From Pseudomonas syringae (GTDB taxonomy: Bacteria > Pseudomonadota > Gammaproteobacteria > Pseudomonadales > Pseudomonadaceae), in contig NZ_JPQU01000045.1 in assembly GCF_000737245.1 (NCBI RefSeq), positions 124,001 to 188,000 of the forward strand: a stretch of DNA of 64,000 bases. Reading direction: 5' to 3'. This document shows positions 8,895 through 17,552 of this stretch, in pieces (position 1 is the stretch's first letter; every line of letters begins with the position of its first letter). The notes under the pieces are model-generated. The model searched no databases. It was not told the origin of the DNA and saw nothing but the letters and a program-made list of their open reading frames with translations. The translations under genes were made by a program, and so were the position numbers.

Positions 8895-9758
8895 ATGTCT
8901 TACAAATATTCGGTGGTGTTGAGTTGCATGTTGGGCGCCTTCGTACAGATTGCCCATGCCGATAACGGTCGTCTGATTGCCACCGGTGGTGCGTCCAGCA
9001 TCGAAGGTGCAGCGGGCGGCGGTATAACTCCCTGGGCGGTGCTGACCGGCTATGGCGAGCAGGGCGAATGGGGGACCAGCGTCTTTGCCACCCATGTCGA
9101 TTTGCCGGATTACACCCTGGACGTCGCGGGTATGTCGGTGGCCTATGGCAACCGGGTAGAGCTTTCCTACGCTCACCAACGATTTGGCCTGGGCACTCTG
9201 CAGAAAAATCTGAGTCTGCCGGAAGATAACCTGACTCAGGACATCTTCGGTGTGAAGGTGCGTCTGTTCGGGGACCTGATCTACGACACGCTGCCGCAGG
9301 TTTCCCTGGGCATCGAATACAAGAAGCAGAATGACTTCCTGATCCCCAGCCTGGTGGGCGCCAAGCGCGATTCGGACGTTGAGGGCTATCTGACGGCCAG
9401 CCGTCTGTTCATGGGCGCAGCCTTTGGCTACAACGTCGTGCTCAACGGCGGCGTTCGTTACAGCCGCGCCAATGAAACCGGTCTGTTGGGCTTCGGCGGT
9501 GATCGCCGGGATACCCGCAGCCTGCTCAAGGAAGGTTCGGTAGCCGTGCTGTTGAATCCGCGCTGGGCGCTGGGTGTCGAGTATCGAGAGAAACCGGATA
9601 ACTTGTCGTTTGCCGGTGAGAGCGATTGGGCGGACTTGTTCGTCGGCTATTTCCCCAACAAGCATTTATCCGTGGTGCTGGCCTACGCGAAGCTGGGGGA
9701 AATCGCCAAGCTGGACGACCAGAACGGGGCTTATCTGTCTATTCAGGGGAGTTTCTGA
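8895..9758 (+). CDS. DUF3034 family protein, probable outer-membrane beta-barrel
   Basis: A 287-residue protein with a signal peptide (MSYKYSVVLSCMLGAFVQIAHA) and alternating amphipathic strands that end in a terminal phenylalanine (LSIQGSF), typical of outer-membrane barrels. It resembles the uncharacterised DUF3034 family, recognised here by ATGGASSIEGAAGGGITPWAVLTGYG near the mature N-terminus. No enzymatic motif is visible. It starts 3 bp after the EAL gene and ends 1 bp before the globin gene, so the three are almost certainly co-translated. A role as surface partner of the cupredoxin/EAL/globin set is inference only. Confidence 0.82.
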   Translation: MSYKYSVVLSCMLGAFVQIAHADNGRLIATGGASSIEGAAGGGITPWAVLTGYGEQGEWGTSVFATHVDLPDYTLDVAGMSVAYGNRVELSYAHQRFGLGTLQKNLSLPEDNLTQDIFGVKVRLFGDLIYDTLPQVSLGIEYKKQNDFLIPSLVGAKRDSDVEGYLTASRLFMGAAFGYNVVLNGGVRYSRANETGLLGFGGDRRDTRSLLKEGSVAVLLNPRWALGVEYREKPDNLSFAGESDWADLFVGYFPNKHLSVVLAYAKLGEIAKLDDQNGAYLSIQGSF

Positions 9759-9759
9759 C

Positions 9760-10185
9760 ATGTGTCGTAATTTACTCGCCGGTTTGATGCTGGTCATCCT
9801 GGCCGGTTGTGCACAACAGCCGCCCAAGGATGACAGCCTTTACCACGCCCTTGGCCAGCGACCGGGGATCCAGCGCATTGTTGAAGGCATGTTGCTGAAC
9901 GTGGCCAAGGATAAGCGCATCGTCGAGCACTTCAAGAAGGTGGACATAACGCGGCTGCGGGACAAGTTGACTGAGCATTTGTGTGTTGAAGCAGGCGGGC
10001 CGTGCAAATACACCGGCGATACGCTCGCGGAGGCTCACAAGGGGCTGAACCTGACCCGCAGCGATTTCAATGCGTTGGTCGAGGATTTGATTGATGCGAT
10101 GGATGCCGAGGGCATTTCCGTACCCAACCAGAACCGCTTGATTGCGCGGTTGGCACCGGTGCGCGGGGAAGTGATTGAGAAGTAG
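9760..10185 (+). CDS. Group 1 truncated haemoglobin-like lipoprotein
   Basis: A 141-residue protein made of a lipoprotein signal (MCRNLLAGLMLVILAGC, lipobox Cys17) and a group 1 truncated globin domain: LYHALGQRPGIQRIVEGM (helices A/B), FKKVDITRLRDKLTEHL (C/E), GGPCKYTGDTLAEAHKGL with proximal His93, then DFNALVEDLIDAMD and IARLAPVRG. Truncated globins normally bind haem and O2 or NO in the cytoplasm; this one is predicted to be exported and lipidated. The usual helix-B Tyr appears replaced by Leu45/46, and Cys75 and Cys82 could form a disulfide. The ATG at 9760 follows AGGGGAG and sits 1 bp after the DUF3034 stop. Last gene of the operon. Confidence 0.87.
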   Translation: MCRNLLAGLMLVILAGCAQQPPKDDSLYHALGQRPGIQRIVEGMLLNVAKDKRIVEHFKKVDITRLRDKLTEHLCVEAGGPCKYTGDTLAEAHKGLNLTRSDFNALVEDLIDAMDAEGISVPNQNRLIARLAPVRGEVIEK

Positions 10186-10254
10186 GGTGCCTGTGTATAT
10201 GTGATTTGTGATTTGTGTACATATCCGTTGCTGCGGTGATTGCTGCTGACGGTT

Positions 10255-10510
10255 CCGCCCTTACGGCGGGTCACTTTTTACAGACGCCCGGAATGCCGGC
10301 CCAGAAAAAAGTAACCAAAAACGCTGTGCCCCACCACTCGGTCCCTCGCTGGTGCTCGGCATGCCCGTAATCCGACATTGATGCGTGGCGCCGCCGCCAA
10401 CGGCCATCCATGGCCTAGGGCGGCTAAACCGGCATCCCTGCCGGTTTGCCCCACGCCTCAACATCGAATTCCGGCCAGCGTGGTTTGACGGGGCGCCAAG
10501 ATCAAGATCA
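10255..10510 (+). repeat. Long intergenic repeat, left copy
   Basis: Contains CGGTCCCTCGCTGGTGCTCG, GGCATGCCCGTAATCCGACA and, near its end, GGCCAGCGTGGTTTGACGGG. The copy at 10735-10985 carries the same blocks in reverse complement, so the two could pair into a stem of more than 200 bp with a ~230-bp loop. Block order is preserved, with substitutions and small length differences. Such elements are found between genes in many pseudomonads. Confidence 0.8.
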
Positions 10511-10569
10511 ACAGCAGATCAAGATCAATATCAACAGCGGCGACGATGGATGGAGCTACGTGAATTGAG

Positions 10570-10629
10570 GTAGGAGCTGCCGAAGGTTGCGAAGGCGGCT
10601 ACCGATTCGCAGCCTTCGGCAGCTCCTAC
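10570..10629. repeat. Short hairpin between the long repeats
   Basis: Arms GTAGGAGCTGCCGAAGG and CCTTCGGCAGCTCCTAC are perfect complements over 17 bp, with a 26-nt loop that itself contains GCGAAGGC. It is related at its ends (GTAGGAGCT) to the repeat at 51569-51656. Confidence 0.85.
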
Positions 10630-10734
10630 AGAGAATCGCGCACGCCGTTAATTCCGTGGGCGAATTCATTCACAAAGCGAATGGCACAGAAACAGCGCGG
10701 TATCCAAGAACAAAAGCAGGTCGGCTTTCAGGCC

Positions 10735-10985
10735 GCCTCGCGCGCTTTTGATTTTGATCTTAGGCGCCCCGTTAAACCACGCTGGCCGGAAGCCGACATT
10801 GATTTGGCGGGCAAACCGGCATGGATGCCGGTTTAGCCGCACTGGGCCAGGGATGGCCCTTTGCGGCGGCCCGCCGAATCAATGTCGGATTACGGGCATG
10901 CCGAGCCTAGGCGAGGGACCGAGTGGTGGGGCAGGCCCATGCTTACTTTTGCGCTTCTCAAAAGTGAGGCGCCGTAAGGGCGCAA
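10735..10985 (-). repeat. Long intergenic repeat, right copy (inverted)
   Basis: Reverse-complement counterpart of 10255-10510: CCCCGTTAAACCACGCTGGC, TGTCGGATTACGGGCATGCC and CGAGGGACCGAGTGGTGGGG are all present in mirrored order. The two ends carry GGCGCCGTAAGGGCG-like sequence matching the CGCCCTTACGGCGGG at the start of the left copy. Confidence 0.8.
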
Positions 10986-11031
10986 CCAATAGCAGCCATT
11001 ACCGCAACACCGGATATGCCTCCAATAATCA

Positions 11032-11062
11032 CCAAAAAAAACGGCCATCTCTCGATAGCCGC
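11032..11062 (-). terminator. Rho-independent terminator of gcd
   Basis: On the minus strand an 8-bp stem CGGCTATC / GATGGCCG (one mismatched pair) with a GAGA tetraloop is followed by a run of eight T. It begins 30 bp after the gcd stop codon. Confidence 0.8.
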
Positions 11063-11091
11063 CTTTTCAATCACATCACATCAGCAACCCA

Positions 11092-13527
11092 TCAATCCGG
11101 CAGTTTAAACGCCATCACGTAGTCGCCTTGTTTGGTCCCCAGGGAACCGTGACCGCCCGCCACGACCAGCACGTATTGCTTGCCGTCTTTGCCGGTGTAG
11201 GTCATCGGTGTGGTTTGCGCGCCTGCTGGCAGGCGGCCTTCCCACAGCTGCTTGCCGTTACGAACATCGTAGGCGCGCAGGTACTGATCAAGCGTACCGC
11301 TGAGGAACCCGACTCCGCCGGCAGTGGTGAACGTGCCGCCCAGGCTTGGAACGCCCATGGATAGCGGGATTGGAACCGGCGAGCTGTCACGCACGGTGCC
11401 GTTCTTTTGCATCCAGATGGTCTGATGATTGGTCAGGTCCACGGCAGCCACATAACCCCATGCTGGCGCCTGGCAAGGCAGGCCCATTGGCGACAGCAGC
11501 GCTTCGAGGATCACGCCGTATGGTGCGCCTTTGTTCGGCTGTACGCCTTCGGTTTCGCTCTTGCGACCCGGGCCGCCTTCGACTTCTGCTGCCGGAACCA
11601 GCTTGGAGCGGAACGCCATGTAGCTTGGGTTGACGAATGCGATCTGACGCACCGGGTCGACCGAAATGCCGCCCCAGTCGAACACGCCGAAGTTACCTGG
11701 ATACACCAGCGAGCCTTGCAGCGATGGTGGCGTGAATGGGCCTTCGTAACGCAGCGACTTGAAGTCGATCCGGCACAGCGCCTGGTCAAACGGCGTCACG
11801 CCCCACATGTCGCTCTCTTTCAAGGGCGGCGGCATGAAGTTCAGGTCGGACTTAGGCTGGGTAGGCGAGGTGTGATCGCCTGCTACTGCACCACCAGGAA
11901 CCGGTACTTCATTGATCGGGATGATCGGCTGGCCATTGCTGCGGTCCAGAACGTAGATGCTGCCCTGTTTGGTCGATACCAGAACGGCAGGCTTGATGCC
12001 GTCGGAGGTCTTCATGTCCATGAGGGTCGGTTGACCGCCCACGTCCATGTCCCACAAGTCATGGTGAGTCAGCTGCATGTTCCAGCGGACTTTGCCAGTC
12101 GCAATGTCCAGCGCAACGATGCTGGCGCTGTATTTCTCGGACTCCTCAGTACGGTCGCCGCCCCACTGATCCGGGGTCTGGTTACCCATCGGCAGGTAGA
12201 GCATGCCGAGTTTTTCGTCCACAGCGAACATCGACCACATATTGGGCGAGTTGCGGGTGTACGACTGACCTGCGGCAAGTGGAGTGGTGTCATCAGGATT
12301 ACCACTGTCCCAGTTCCAGACCAGACGGCCGGTGTGGACGTCGAACGCACGGATCACGCCCGAAGGTTCGTCAGTGGAAACGTTATCGGTCACGTGACCG
12401 CCAATTACCACCAGGTCCTTGGTAACGGCCGGTGGCGACGTCGAGTAGTAACCACCCGGTGCGAAGGTGCCGATGTTGGCGCTCAGGTCGATGGCGCCTT
12501 TGTTGCCGAAGTCTTCACAGACTTTACCGGTGTCGGCGTTCAGCGCGATCAGGCGAGTATCGGCAGTTGGCAGGAAGATGCGACGCGGGCACGCATTGCT
12601 GCCGGTGCTGGCAACAGCGGGCGCGGTCGGGCTCTGTGCTGGAGCCGCTGCATCGGATGCAGGAGCGGCAGCGTACGCGGCGTCATCGTGATATGACACG
12701 CCACGGCAGGTCATGTGTGCCCAACCTTTGAAGTTGGCGGCGTTCTGGGTGCTGATTTTTGGATCGTAGCGCCAGATTTCCTTGCCGGTGTCCGGGTCCA
12801 GGGCAATCACTTGGCTGTGCGGCGTACAGACGTAGAGCATGCCGTTGACTTTGAGCGGCGTGTTCTCGGCGGTGGTTTCACCCGGATCGTTTGGCCCTGG
12901 GATGTCACCGGTGCGGTAGGTCCAGGCAGGGACCAACTTGTTGGCGTTTTCCGGGGTGATCTGCGCCAAAGGCGAGTAACGATCACCGAAGGCGGTGCGG
13001 CCGTAGGACTGCCAGTCGCCATCAGGCATGGCGGGTGCGGCGCTGGTGGTGCCTGCCGTCTCGCGGTCCAGTTGACCTTTGATTTCACCGGGGTTGGTGA
13101 ACTGGCTCGCCAGTGCAGCAACACCGGCCAGAACCACGGCAACGGTCAGGCCGCTGGTGCCCAGACCGCCAGGTTGCCCACGCAGAACCGGGCGACGGAA
13201 CCAGGGCAGCAACATCACAATGCCCAGTGCGAACCACAAGGCCAGACGCGGCACCAGTTGCCACCAGTCCAGACCCACTTCCCACAATGCCCAGACAGTG
13301 CTTGCAAACAGGATCACTGCATACAAGCCGAAGGCTGCGCGGCGTCCGGTGATGAGCAGCACGCCCGTGACTGCGAAGCCGATGCCGGCCAGCAGGTAAT
13401 ACATCGAACCGCCGACTTGCAGCAGTTTGATACCCAGACCCAGCAGGACCAGGCCCATCAGCAGGATCACCGCCCCGAGCAATGTCGGTAGCAGGCGATG
13501 TCTACTCAAAGCACCGTCAGTGCTCAT
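11092..13527 (-). CDS. gcd: Membrane-bound PQQ-dependent glucose dehydrogenase
   Basis: Oxidises glucose to glucono-1,5-lactone in the periplasm with pyrroloquinoline quinone and passes electrons to ubiquinone; this opens the direct oxidative glucose route of pseudomonads. The 811-residue protein has five predicted TM helices in its first ~140 residues and then a PQQ beta-propeller starting about DGDWQSYGRTAFGDRYSPL. The motif HHDLWDMD (about residue 485) contains the Asp used as catalytic base in E. coli Gcd. The ATG at 13527 is preferred over 13605 because it is preceded by TTGGAG at good spacing and gives the family N-terminus. An OprB-type porin gene lies just upstream on the same strand. 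Confidence 0.96.
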   Translation of the reverse strand: MSTDGALSRHRLLPTLLGAVILLMGLVLLGLGIKLLQVGGSMYYLLAGIGFAVTGVLLITGRRAAFGLYAVILFASTVWALWEVGLDWWQLVPRLALWFALGIVMLLPWFRRPVLRGQPGGLGTSGLTVAVVLAGVAALASQFTNPGEIKGQLDRETAGTTSAAPAMPDGDWQSYGRTAFGDRYSPLAQITPENANKLVPAWTYRTGDIPGPNDPGETTAENTPLKVNGMLYVCTPHSQVIALDPDTGKEIWRYDPKISTQNAANFKGWAHMTCRGVSYHDDAAYAAAPASDAAAPAQSPTAPAVASTGSNACPRRIFLPTADTRLIALNADTGKVCEDFGNKGAIDLSANIGTFAPGGYYSTSPPAVTKDLVVIGGHVTDNVSTDEPSGVIRAFDVHTGRLVWNWDSGNPDDTTPLAAGQSYTRNSPNMWSMFAVDEKLGMLYLPMGNQTPDQWGGDRTEESEKYSASIVALDIATGKVRWNMQLTHHDLWDMDVGGQPTLMDMKTSDGIKPAVLVSTKQGSIYVLDRSNGQPIIPINEVPVPGGAVAGDHTSPTQPKSDLNFMPPPLKESDMWGVTPFDQALCRIDFKSLRYEGPFTPPSLQGSLVYPGNFGVFDWGGISVDPVRQIAFVNPSYMAFRSKLVPAAEVEGGPGRKSETEGVQPNKGAPYGVILEALLSPMGLPCQAPAWGYVAAVDLTNHQTIWMQKNGTVRDSSPVPIPLSMGVPSLGGTFTTAGGVGFLSGTLDQYLRAYDVRNGKQLWEGRLPAGAQTTPMTYTGKDGKQYVLVVAGGHGSLGTKQGDYVMAFKLPD

Positions 13528-13659
13528 AGTGTGAATCTCCAAGACAGATTTAAGTGATTGACGCTTTGTTGTGTTGCGCAGGATTCGGTGATGAATTCGC
13601 TGCAATACTTTGAAACTAGTTGTTGATACGAACTAATGACAGTAGAAATCAGCCGTCGG

Positions 13660-15042
13660 TCAGAACGAGGACTGAATTTTCAAGCCAGCCACCAGCGCAT
13701 CGTCCACCTGATTCACACCGCCGGGATGGCGGATGAACTGCAGATTGGGGCGTACGGTGAGCCAATTGCTTACGTGAACGCCGTAATACAGCTCGGCGTT
13801 GTATTCGGTGTCTTGCAAGGGCGTGAAGGCCGGGTCGTTGTAGTCGTAGACCGCCACTGCCTGATTTTGTGCATCTGCGTTCTTGCGGTAGGCCGGATTG
13901 ACATGGATACGTGCGACCGCCAGACCAATGTCGTCCTTGGGACGGGCGTCGAACGGGCCCTTGTAGAACGCACCGAGGGACACGTAGTTGTCGACCATGT
14001 TGGTCTTCTTGTCGTGCATCGTGCCGTTGGCAAACACGCTCAGGCCGCGGCTTTGATCGCTGGCCCGGCTGGTCACTTGCTGCAGCAGATTGACCCACAT
14101 ACCGTGTTTGCTCGACGCACTGCGATAGGTGCTGTCGGTCAAGGCAGCGGATTGGCCATTGCTGTTTTTGTAAACATCCTGGCTATCAGCGGTGCTGTAG
14201 TAATAACCCACGCGGTATTCACCCGGCAGGCCGTCCACTTTTGGTGACCAGACCAGCTCTACCGGCAAGACCGCGCCTTGGGTGCCGCTGCCGCTCAGCT
14301 TGAAGCCATTGTCATTGTCCAGATTGGACGGGTTCTGCTCGAAGACGCCGATCTGGGCGAACAGCTCGGGATTGATCTGGTACTTGGCGCGCATCGCCCA
14401 TTGGCTGACGGGCCAGTTGTAAACCGTGCCGCCATCCCAGTTGCCCACCTGGGAGCCACACAACGCAAGGTTCTGGAAGTCACACGGGAAGCTGCCGAAA
14501 TCTTCACCCTGATTGAAGCGGCCCAGCTTGATGCTCAGCGCCTGGTCAAAAAACTTCTGCTGATACCAAAGCTGCGTGAGGCGGGTGACGCTGCCCCGAC
14601 CCCAGACCTCCTGGGATGACGACAAGGTACCAGTGCGCGGATCGCTGACCCGGTCATTGCTGATGTTGTCACCGTTGCGGTTGGTCAGCGTCAGCTGGAA
14701 CTCGGCGTCATGCCAGCCGAGGATTTTCTGCAGGTCCAGATGGGCGCCAAGCGCGTATTGATCGCTGTAACGCACCGCTTTGTCATGGCTGTAACCGCCG
14801 TGCAGGTTGGAGCCTGTTTCGGAGGTGTAATCGAGTTTGAAGTCATAACCTGCTTGCGAAAGCTCGGTGCGCTTGCCGTTCCAGTCGCCCAGCATCCAGG
14901 GAGAGTCACTGTCGAAGGCGGGAGCCGCGCTGGCAAAGCTTGCGATGCCGGCGGCGGCAAATCCGCAGAGGCTTGCGGTCAGGCTCAGGCGTGAAGGACA
15001 GGGCAGGGCAAAAGCCAAAAAACGTCTCGTGTTGGCAGACAT
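13660..15042 (-). CDS. OprB-family carbohydrate porin, gcd-linked paralogue
   Basis: A 460-residue outer-membrane porin with signal peptide ending about SFASA|AP. Family landmarks: GDWNGKRTELSQAGYDFKLDY, HGGYSHDKAVRYSDQYALG, TGTLSSSQEVWGRG, GEDFGSFPCDFQNLALCG and a terminal Phe. OprB porins pass glucose and other sugars. It is clearly paralogous to the OprB at 43778-45133, sharing most of these blocks. The ATG at 15042 places the signal peptide properly; a start at 15105 would add 21 residues. Its position before gcd suggests supply of glucose to the periplasmic dehydrogenase. Confidence 0.93.
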   Translation of the reverse strand: MSANTRRFLAFALPCPSRLSLTASLCGFAAAGIASFASAAPAFDSDSPWMLGDWNGKRTELSQAGYDFKLDYTSETGSNLHGGYSHDKAVRYSDQYALGAHLDLQKILGWHDAEFQLTLTNRNGDNISNDRVSDPRTGTLSSSQEVWGRGSVTRLTQLWYQQKFFDQALSIKLGRFNQGEDFGSFPCDFQNLALCGSQVGNWDGGTVYNWPVSQWAMRAKYQINPELFAQIGVFEQNPSNLDNDNGFKLSGSGTQGAVLPVELVWSPKVDGLPGEYRVGYYYSTADSQDVYKNSNGQSAALTDSTYRSASSKHGMWVNLLQQVTSRASDQSRGLSVFANGTMHDKKTNMVDNYVSLGAFYKGPFDARPKDDIGLAVARIHVNPAYRKNADAQNQAVAVYDYNDPAFTPLQDTEYNAELYYGVHVSNWLTVRPNLQFIRHPGGVNQVDDALVAGLKIQSSF

Positions 15043-15305
15043 GGGTATCGTTCTTTTCGAGTTATTTGGAGAGAAGGCGTGCGGCGCTATGCCACGGCTC
15101 TGCACTGCATAAGCAGTTGCAAAATCGTTTCAGTTGGCAGGTTGCAATGATAGGGGGCTAACGGATGCGTAAACAGCGCGGAAACTGACATGGATCATTG
15201 CGGGGATTGCAATAGTGCGGGGGAGGGAAGGGCTGTGGGAACTAACGCGGGAAATTCTATGTTTGCCTGAAATCCCCCAGGACTCCACGCTCAACACAGT
15301 TCTCG

Positions 15306-15396
15306 GTGGGAGCGAGCTTGCTCGCGAAGGCAATGCTCCTACCCCCAGAGATATATTCGGATGTCCCGGCCCCTTCGCGAGCAAGCTCGCTCCCAC
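15306..15396. repeat. Intergenic inverted repeat (GTGGGAGCGAGCTTG family)
   Basis: Arms GTGGGAGCGAGCTTGCTCGC and its complement enclose a ~45-nt centre. It sits downstream of the ZnuD-like receptor gene (which ends at 15459) and upstream of the porin gene start, both read leftward. Confidence 0.88.
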
Positions 15397-15458
15397 AGGG
15401 GGCGCGTTCGCCCCATGGCCACCCGCATCTTGCACGGGGTGGCCGGTTATTGGTTTGA

Positions 15459-17495
15459 TCAGAACGTCGTCCGCAGCCCCACTTCAACACTGCGGCCCTG
15501 GGCCGGGGCGATGTCGCGCAGGATCGAGCTGGCGTAGCGTACGGTCTGGTTGGTCAGGTTTTCGCCGTTGACGAACGCCAGCCACTGGCTGCCACCCAGA
15601 TCGAATTTGTAACCAGCACTGGCCCCCAGGGTCGTGTAGCCGTCGGTACCCGACTCATTCTCTGGCACCCGATGCTGCGAGCTGGCGTGTTCCACATCAA
15701 TGCGCGCCTGCCATTTATCCAGTTCCCACAACAGGCCGCTGTTCAAACGTAGCGGTGCAATGCGCGGCAGGGCTTCGCCGGTGTCCAGGTTTTTCGCCCG
15801 GGTGTAGTCGCCGGACAGCTCCAGCGCCAGGCTGCCGTACTGGTTTTGCCCAAGCTTCCAGTGATCCTGCGCTTCGAAACCGCTGAAGCGCGCTCGAACG
15901 CCCGAATAGTTGTATTCGGGAATGCCGTCGGCATCTTCTTCGCCTTCGTCATTCAAGGTGCGACCACTGTTCAACAAGCCGATGTAATTGGAAAAGTGGC
16001 TGTAGAACACGCCAACGCTGCCTTTATGAGTGCCGTTGTCGAAGCGTAAAGCCAGGTCGCTGGACACGGCTTTCTCCTTGGACAACCCGGCATCGCCACG
16101 CTCGAAGGTACCGGTGGCCACGTGCGCGCCGTTGGCATACAGCTCATAGAAAGTCGGTGCGCGCTCGGTATAACCCAGGGTTGCCGCCAGCGACCAGATC
16201 GGCGTCAGGGTATAGACCGCGCCGGACGACAGGCTGCCCGCAGTGAAGCTGCTGGAAGTATCGGCACTGGCGAAGCGCTCGTTGCCCTTGGCGTCGGGGT
16301 CGACGGTGGTGTGCTCGATACGCCCGCCAAGGCTCAACTTGAGGCGCTCGGTGGCTTGCAGTTCTTCGAGGATGAACAACGCGCCAGCGTTGGTATCGCT
16401 CTGCGGGACAAACGCTTCTTCACCCAGAGCGGAAAATTCGCCACGGGTGACTTGCGCGCCGATCACACCTTCCACGGGACCAATCGGCTGATGACGGGCT
16501 TCGACACGGGCTTCATATCCTTTGTTCTTGAACGTGGTGCCGACCTCGCCACCTTCGATTTCTCGATGTTCGTAATCGGTGTAGCCAGCGTCCAGTTTCA
16601 CCGACGTGAACGGCCCGGACAGATTGCGGATTTCCGAGGCGAAAGCGTAATGCTCCTGCTGCATGCGGATGCGCACGTCCTGTTCAGCGGGCGAACCGTA
16701 GTTGGAGTCATAGTTGCTGTAAGACACCCCGGCGTAGCCGTCATCCCAGGTGTAGGAACCGCCCACCGCGCCGCCGTCCTGACGGCCGTCGCTGTTGCTC
16801 AACCGGTGCTTTTTGTCAGTGCCTTCTTCACTGGCGCGCTGCTCGCTGGTGCGAGCGTAGCCGGGGATGCGCAAATCATTGAATTCGCGGGCGTTGGCAT
16901 CGATGTGCAAGGCGAACTGACCATTGCCGGCTTCGAGTTTGCCGGCGCTGCTGCGAGTGGTATCCGCGCCGCCGTAACGTAATTCGCCTGCACCGTGAAT
17001 GCCTTCGATGGCTTCGGTCGGGATGCGGTTGTCGAACGTATTGACCACCCCTCCGATGGCACTGCCCCCATACAGCAGTGCTGCCGGGCCGCGGACGATC
17101 TCAATGCGCTCGACATTGACCGGGTCCAGCGGGACCGCATGGTCGTAAGACAGCGACGAGGCGTCGAGCGCGCCGACGCCATTACGCAGAATGCGAATCC
17201 GGTCGCCATCCTGGCCGCGAATGATCGGCCGGCTGGCACCGGGACCGAAGTACGACGAAGAAACACCGGGTTGTTTATTCAGGGTTTCGCCCAGGCTGCT
17301 TTTTTGTTGAAAGGTCAGATCGTCACCATCAAGCACCGTGGCCGGGGATGCCAGTTGATTGCTGCCCAGCGGGTTGGCGGTAATCACTTGCGGTTGCAGG
17401 TCCACCACATTGGCTGCATGGGAAGGTGAAGCGAGCAGCATGGCGGTTGCCAATGGCGAGAGGTGCCAGAGCAGATTTTTTGAAGGGCGGGACAT
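15459..17495 (-). CDS. znuD: TonB-dependent outer-membrane receptor, ZnuD-like (zinc)
   Basis: A 678-residue TonB-dependent receptor: signal peptide (ends ASPSHA|AN), TonB-box-like segment DLQPQVITA, plug domain (about 40-150) with GVSSSYFGPGASRPIIRGQD and RIEIVRGPAALLYGGSAIGGVVN, a 22-strand barrel and the terminal Phe. It resembles the ZnuD group of zinc-uptake receptors, as does P. aeruginosa PA0781, which lies near asrA just as here. Zinc as substrate is supported by a Zur-like operator 60 bp upstream of the start. The ATG at 17495 follows AAGGAAAT. The more distant in-frame ATG at 17540 is not used. Confidence 0.86.
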   Translation of the reverse strand: MSRPSKNLLWHLSPLATAMLLASPSHAANVVDLQPQVITANPLGSNQLASPATVLDGDDLTFQQKSSLGETLNKQPGVSSSYFGPGASRPIIRGQDGDRIRILRNGVGALDASSLSYDHAVPLDPVNVERIEIVRGPAALLYGGSAIGGVVNTFDNRIPTEAIEGIHGAGELRYGGADTTRSSAGKLEAGNGQFALHIDANAREFNDLRIPGYARTSEQRASEEGTDKKHRLSNSDGRQDGGAVGGSYTWDDGYAGVSYSNYDSNYGSPAEQDVRIRMQQEHYAFASEIRNLSGPFTSVKLDAGYTDYEHREIEGGEVGTTFKNKGYEARVEARHQPIGPVEGVIGAQVTRGEFSALGEEAFVPQSDTNAGALFILEELQATERLKLSLGGRIEHTTVDPDAKGNERFASADTSSSFTAGSLSSGAVYTLTPIWSLAATLGYTERAPTFYELYANGAHVATGTFERGDAGLSKEKAVSSDLALRFDNGTHKGSVGVFYSHFSNYIGLLNSGRTLNDEGEEDADGIPEYNYSGVRARFSGFEAQDHWKLGQNQYGSLALELSGDYTRAKNLDTGEALPRIAPLRLNSGLLWELDKWQARIDVEHASSQHRVPENESGTDGYTTLGASAGYKFDLGGSQWLAFVNGENLTNQTVRYASSILRDIAPAQGRSVEVGLRTTF

Positions 17496-17552
17496 ACGGA
17501 TTTCCTTGGCGATGGGCTTTAGGCAGCCCGTGTGGAGCATTGAGATGGATAC

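Larger units (their letters stand above)
10186..11091. other. Gene-free 0.9-kb stretch built of inverted repeats
   Basis: No convincing gene was found. It holds two ~250-bp copies of one sequence in opposite orientation (about 10255-10510 and 10735-10985) and, between them, a hairpin with arms GTAGGAGCTGCCGAAGG (10570-10629). The gcd terminator is at its right end. The purine/pyrimidine tract GATCAAGATCAACAGCAG near 10498 is the inner edge of the left copy. Confidence 0.75.

Noticed and set aside
8868..9665. Minus-strand frame opposite the DUF3034 gene
   Set aside because: It overlaps a gene that is tightly embedded in an operon, and its sequence shows no domain.
10385..11122. Short frames of 62-124 codons within the long repeats
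   Set aside because: They are made of repeat DNA, have no ribosome site and one runs into the gcd terminator.
11407..13491. Plus-strand open frames of 429 and 258 codons opposite gcd
   Set aside because: Antisense to a gene with complete PQQ dehydrogenase features; no ribosome site or motif.
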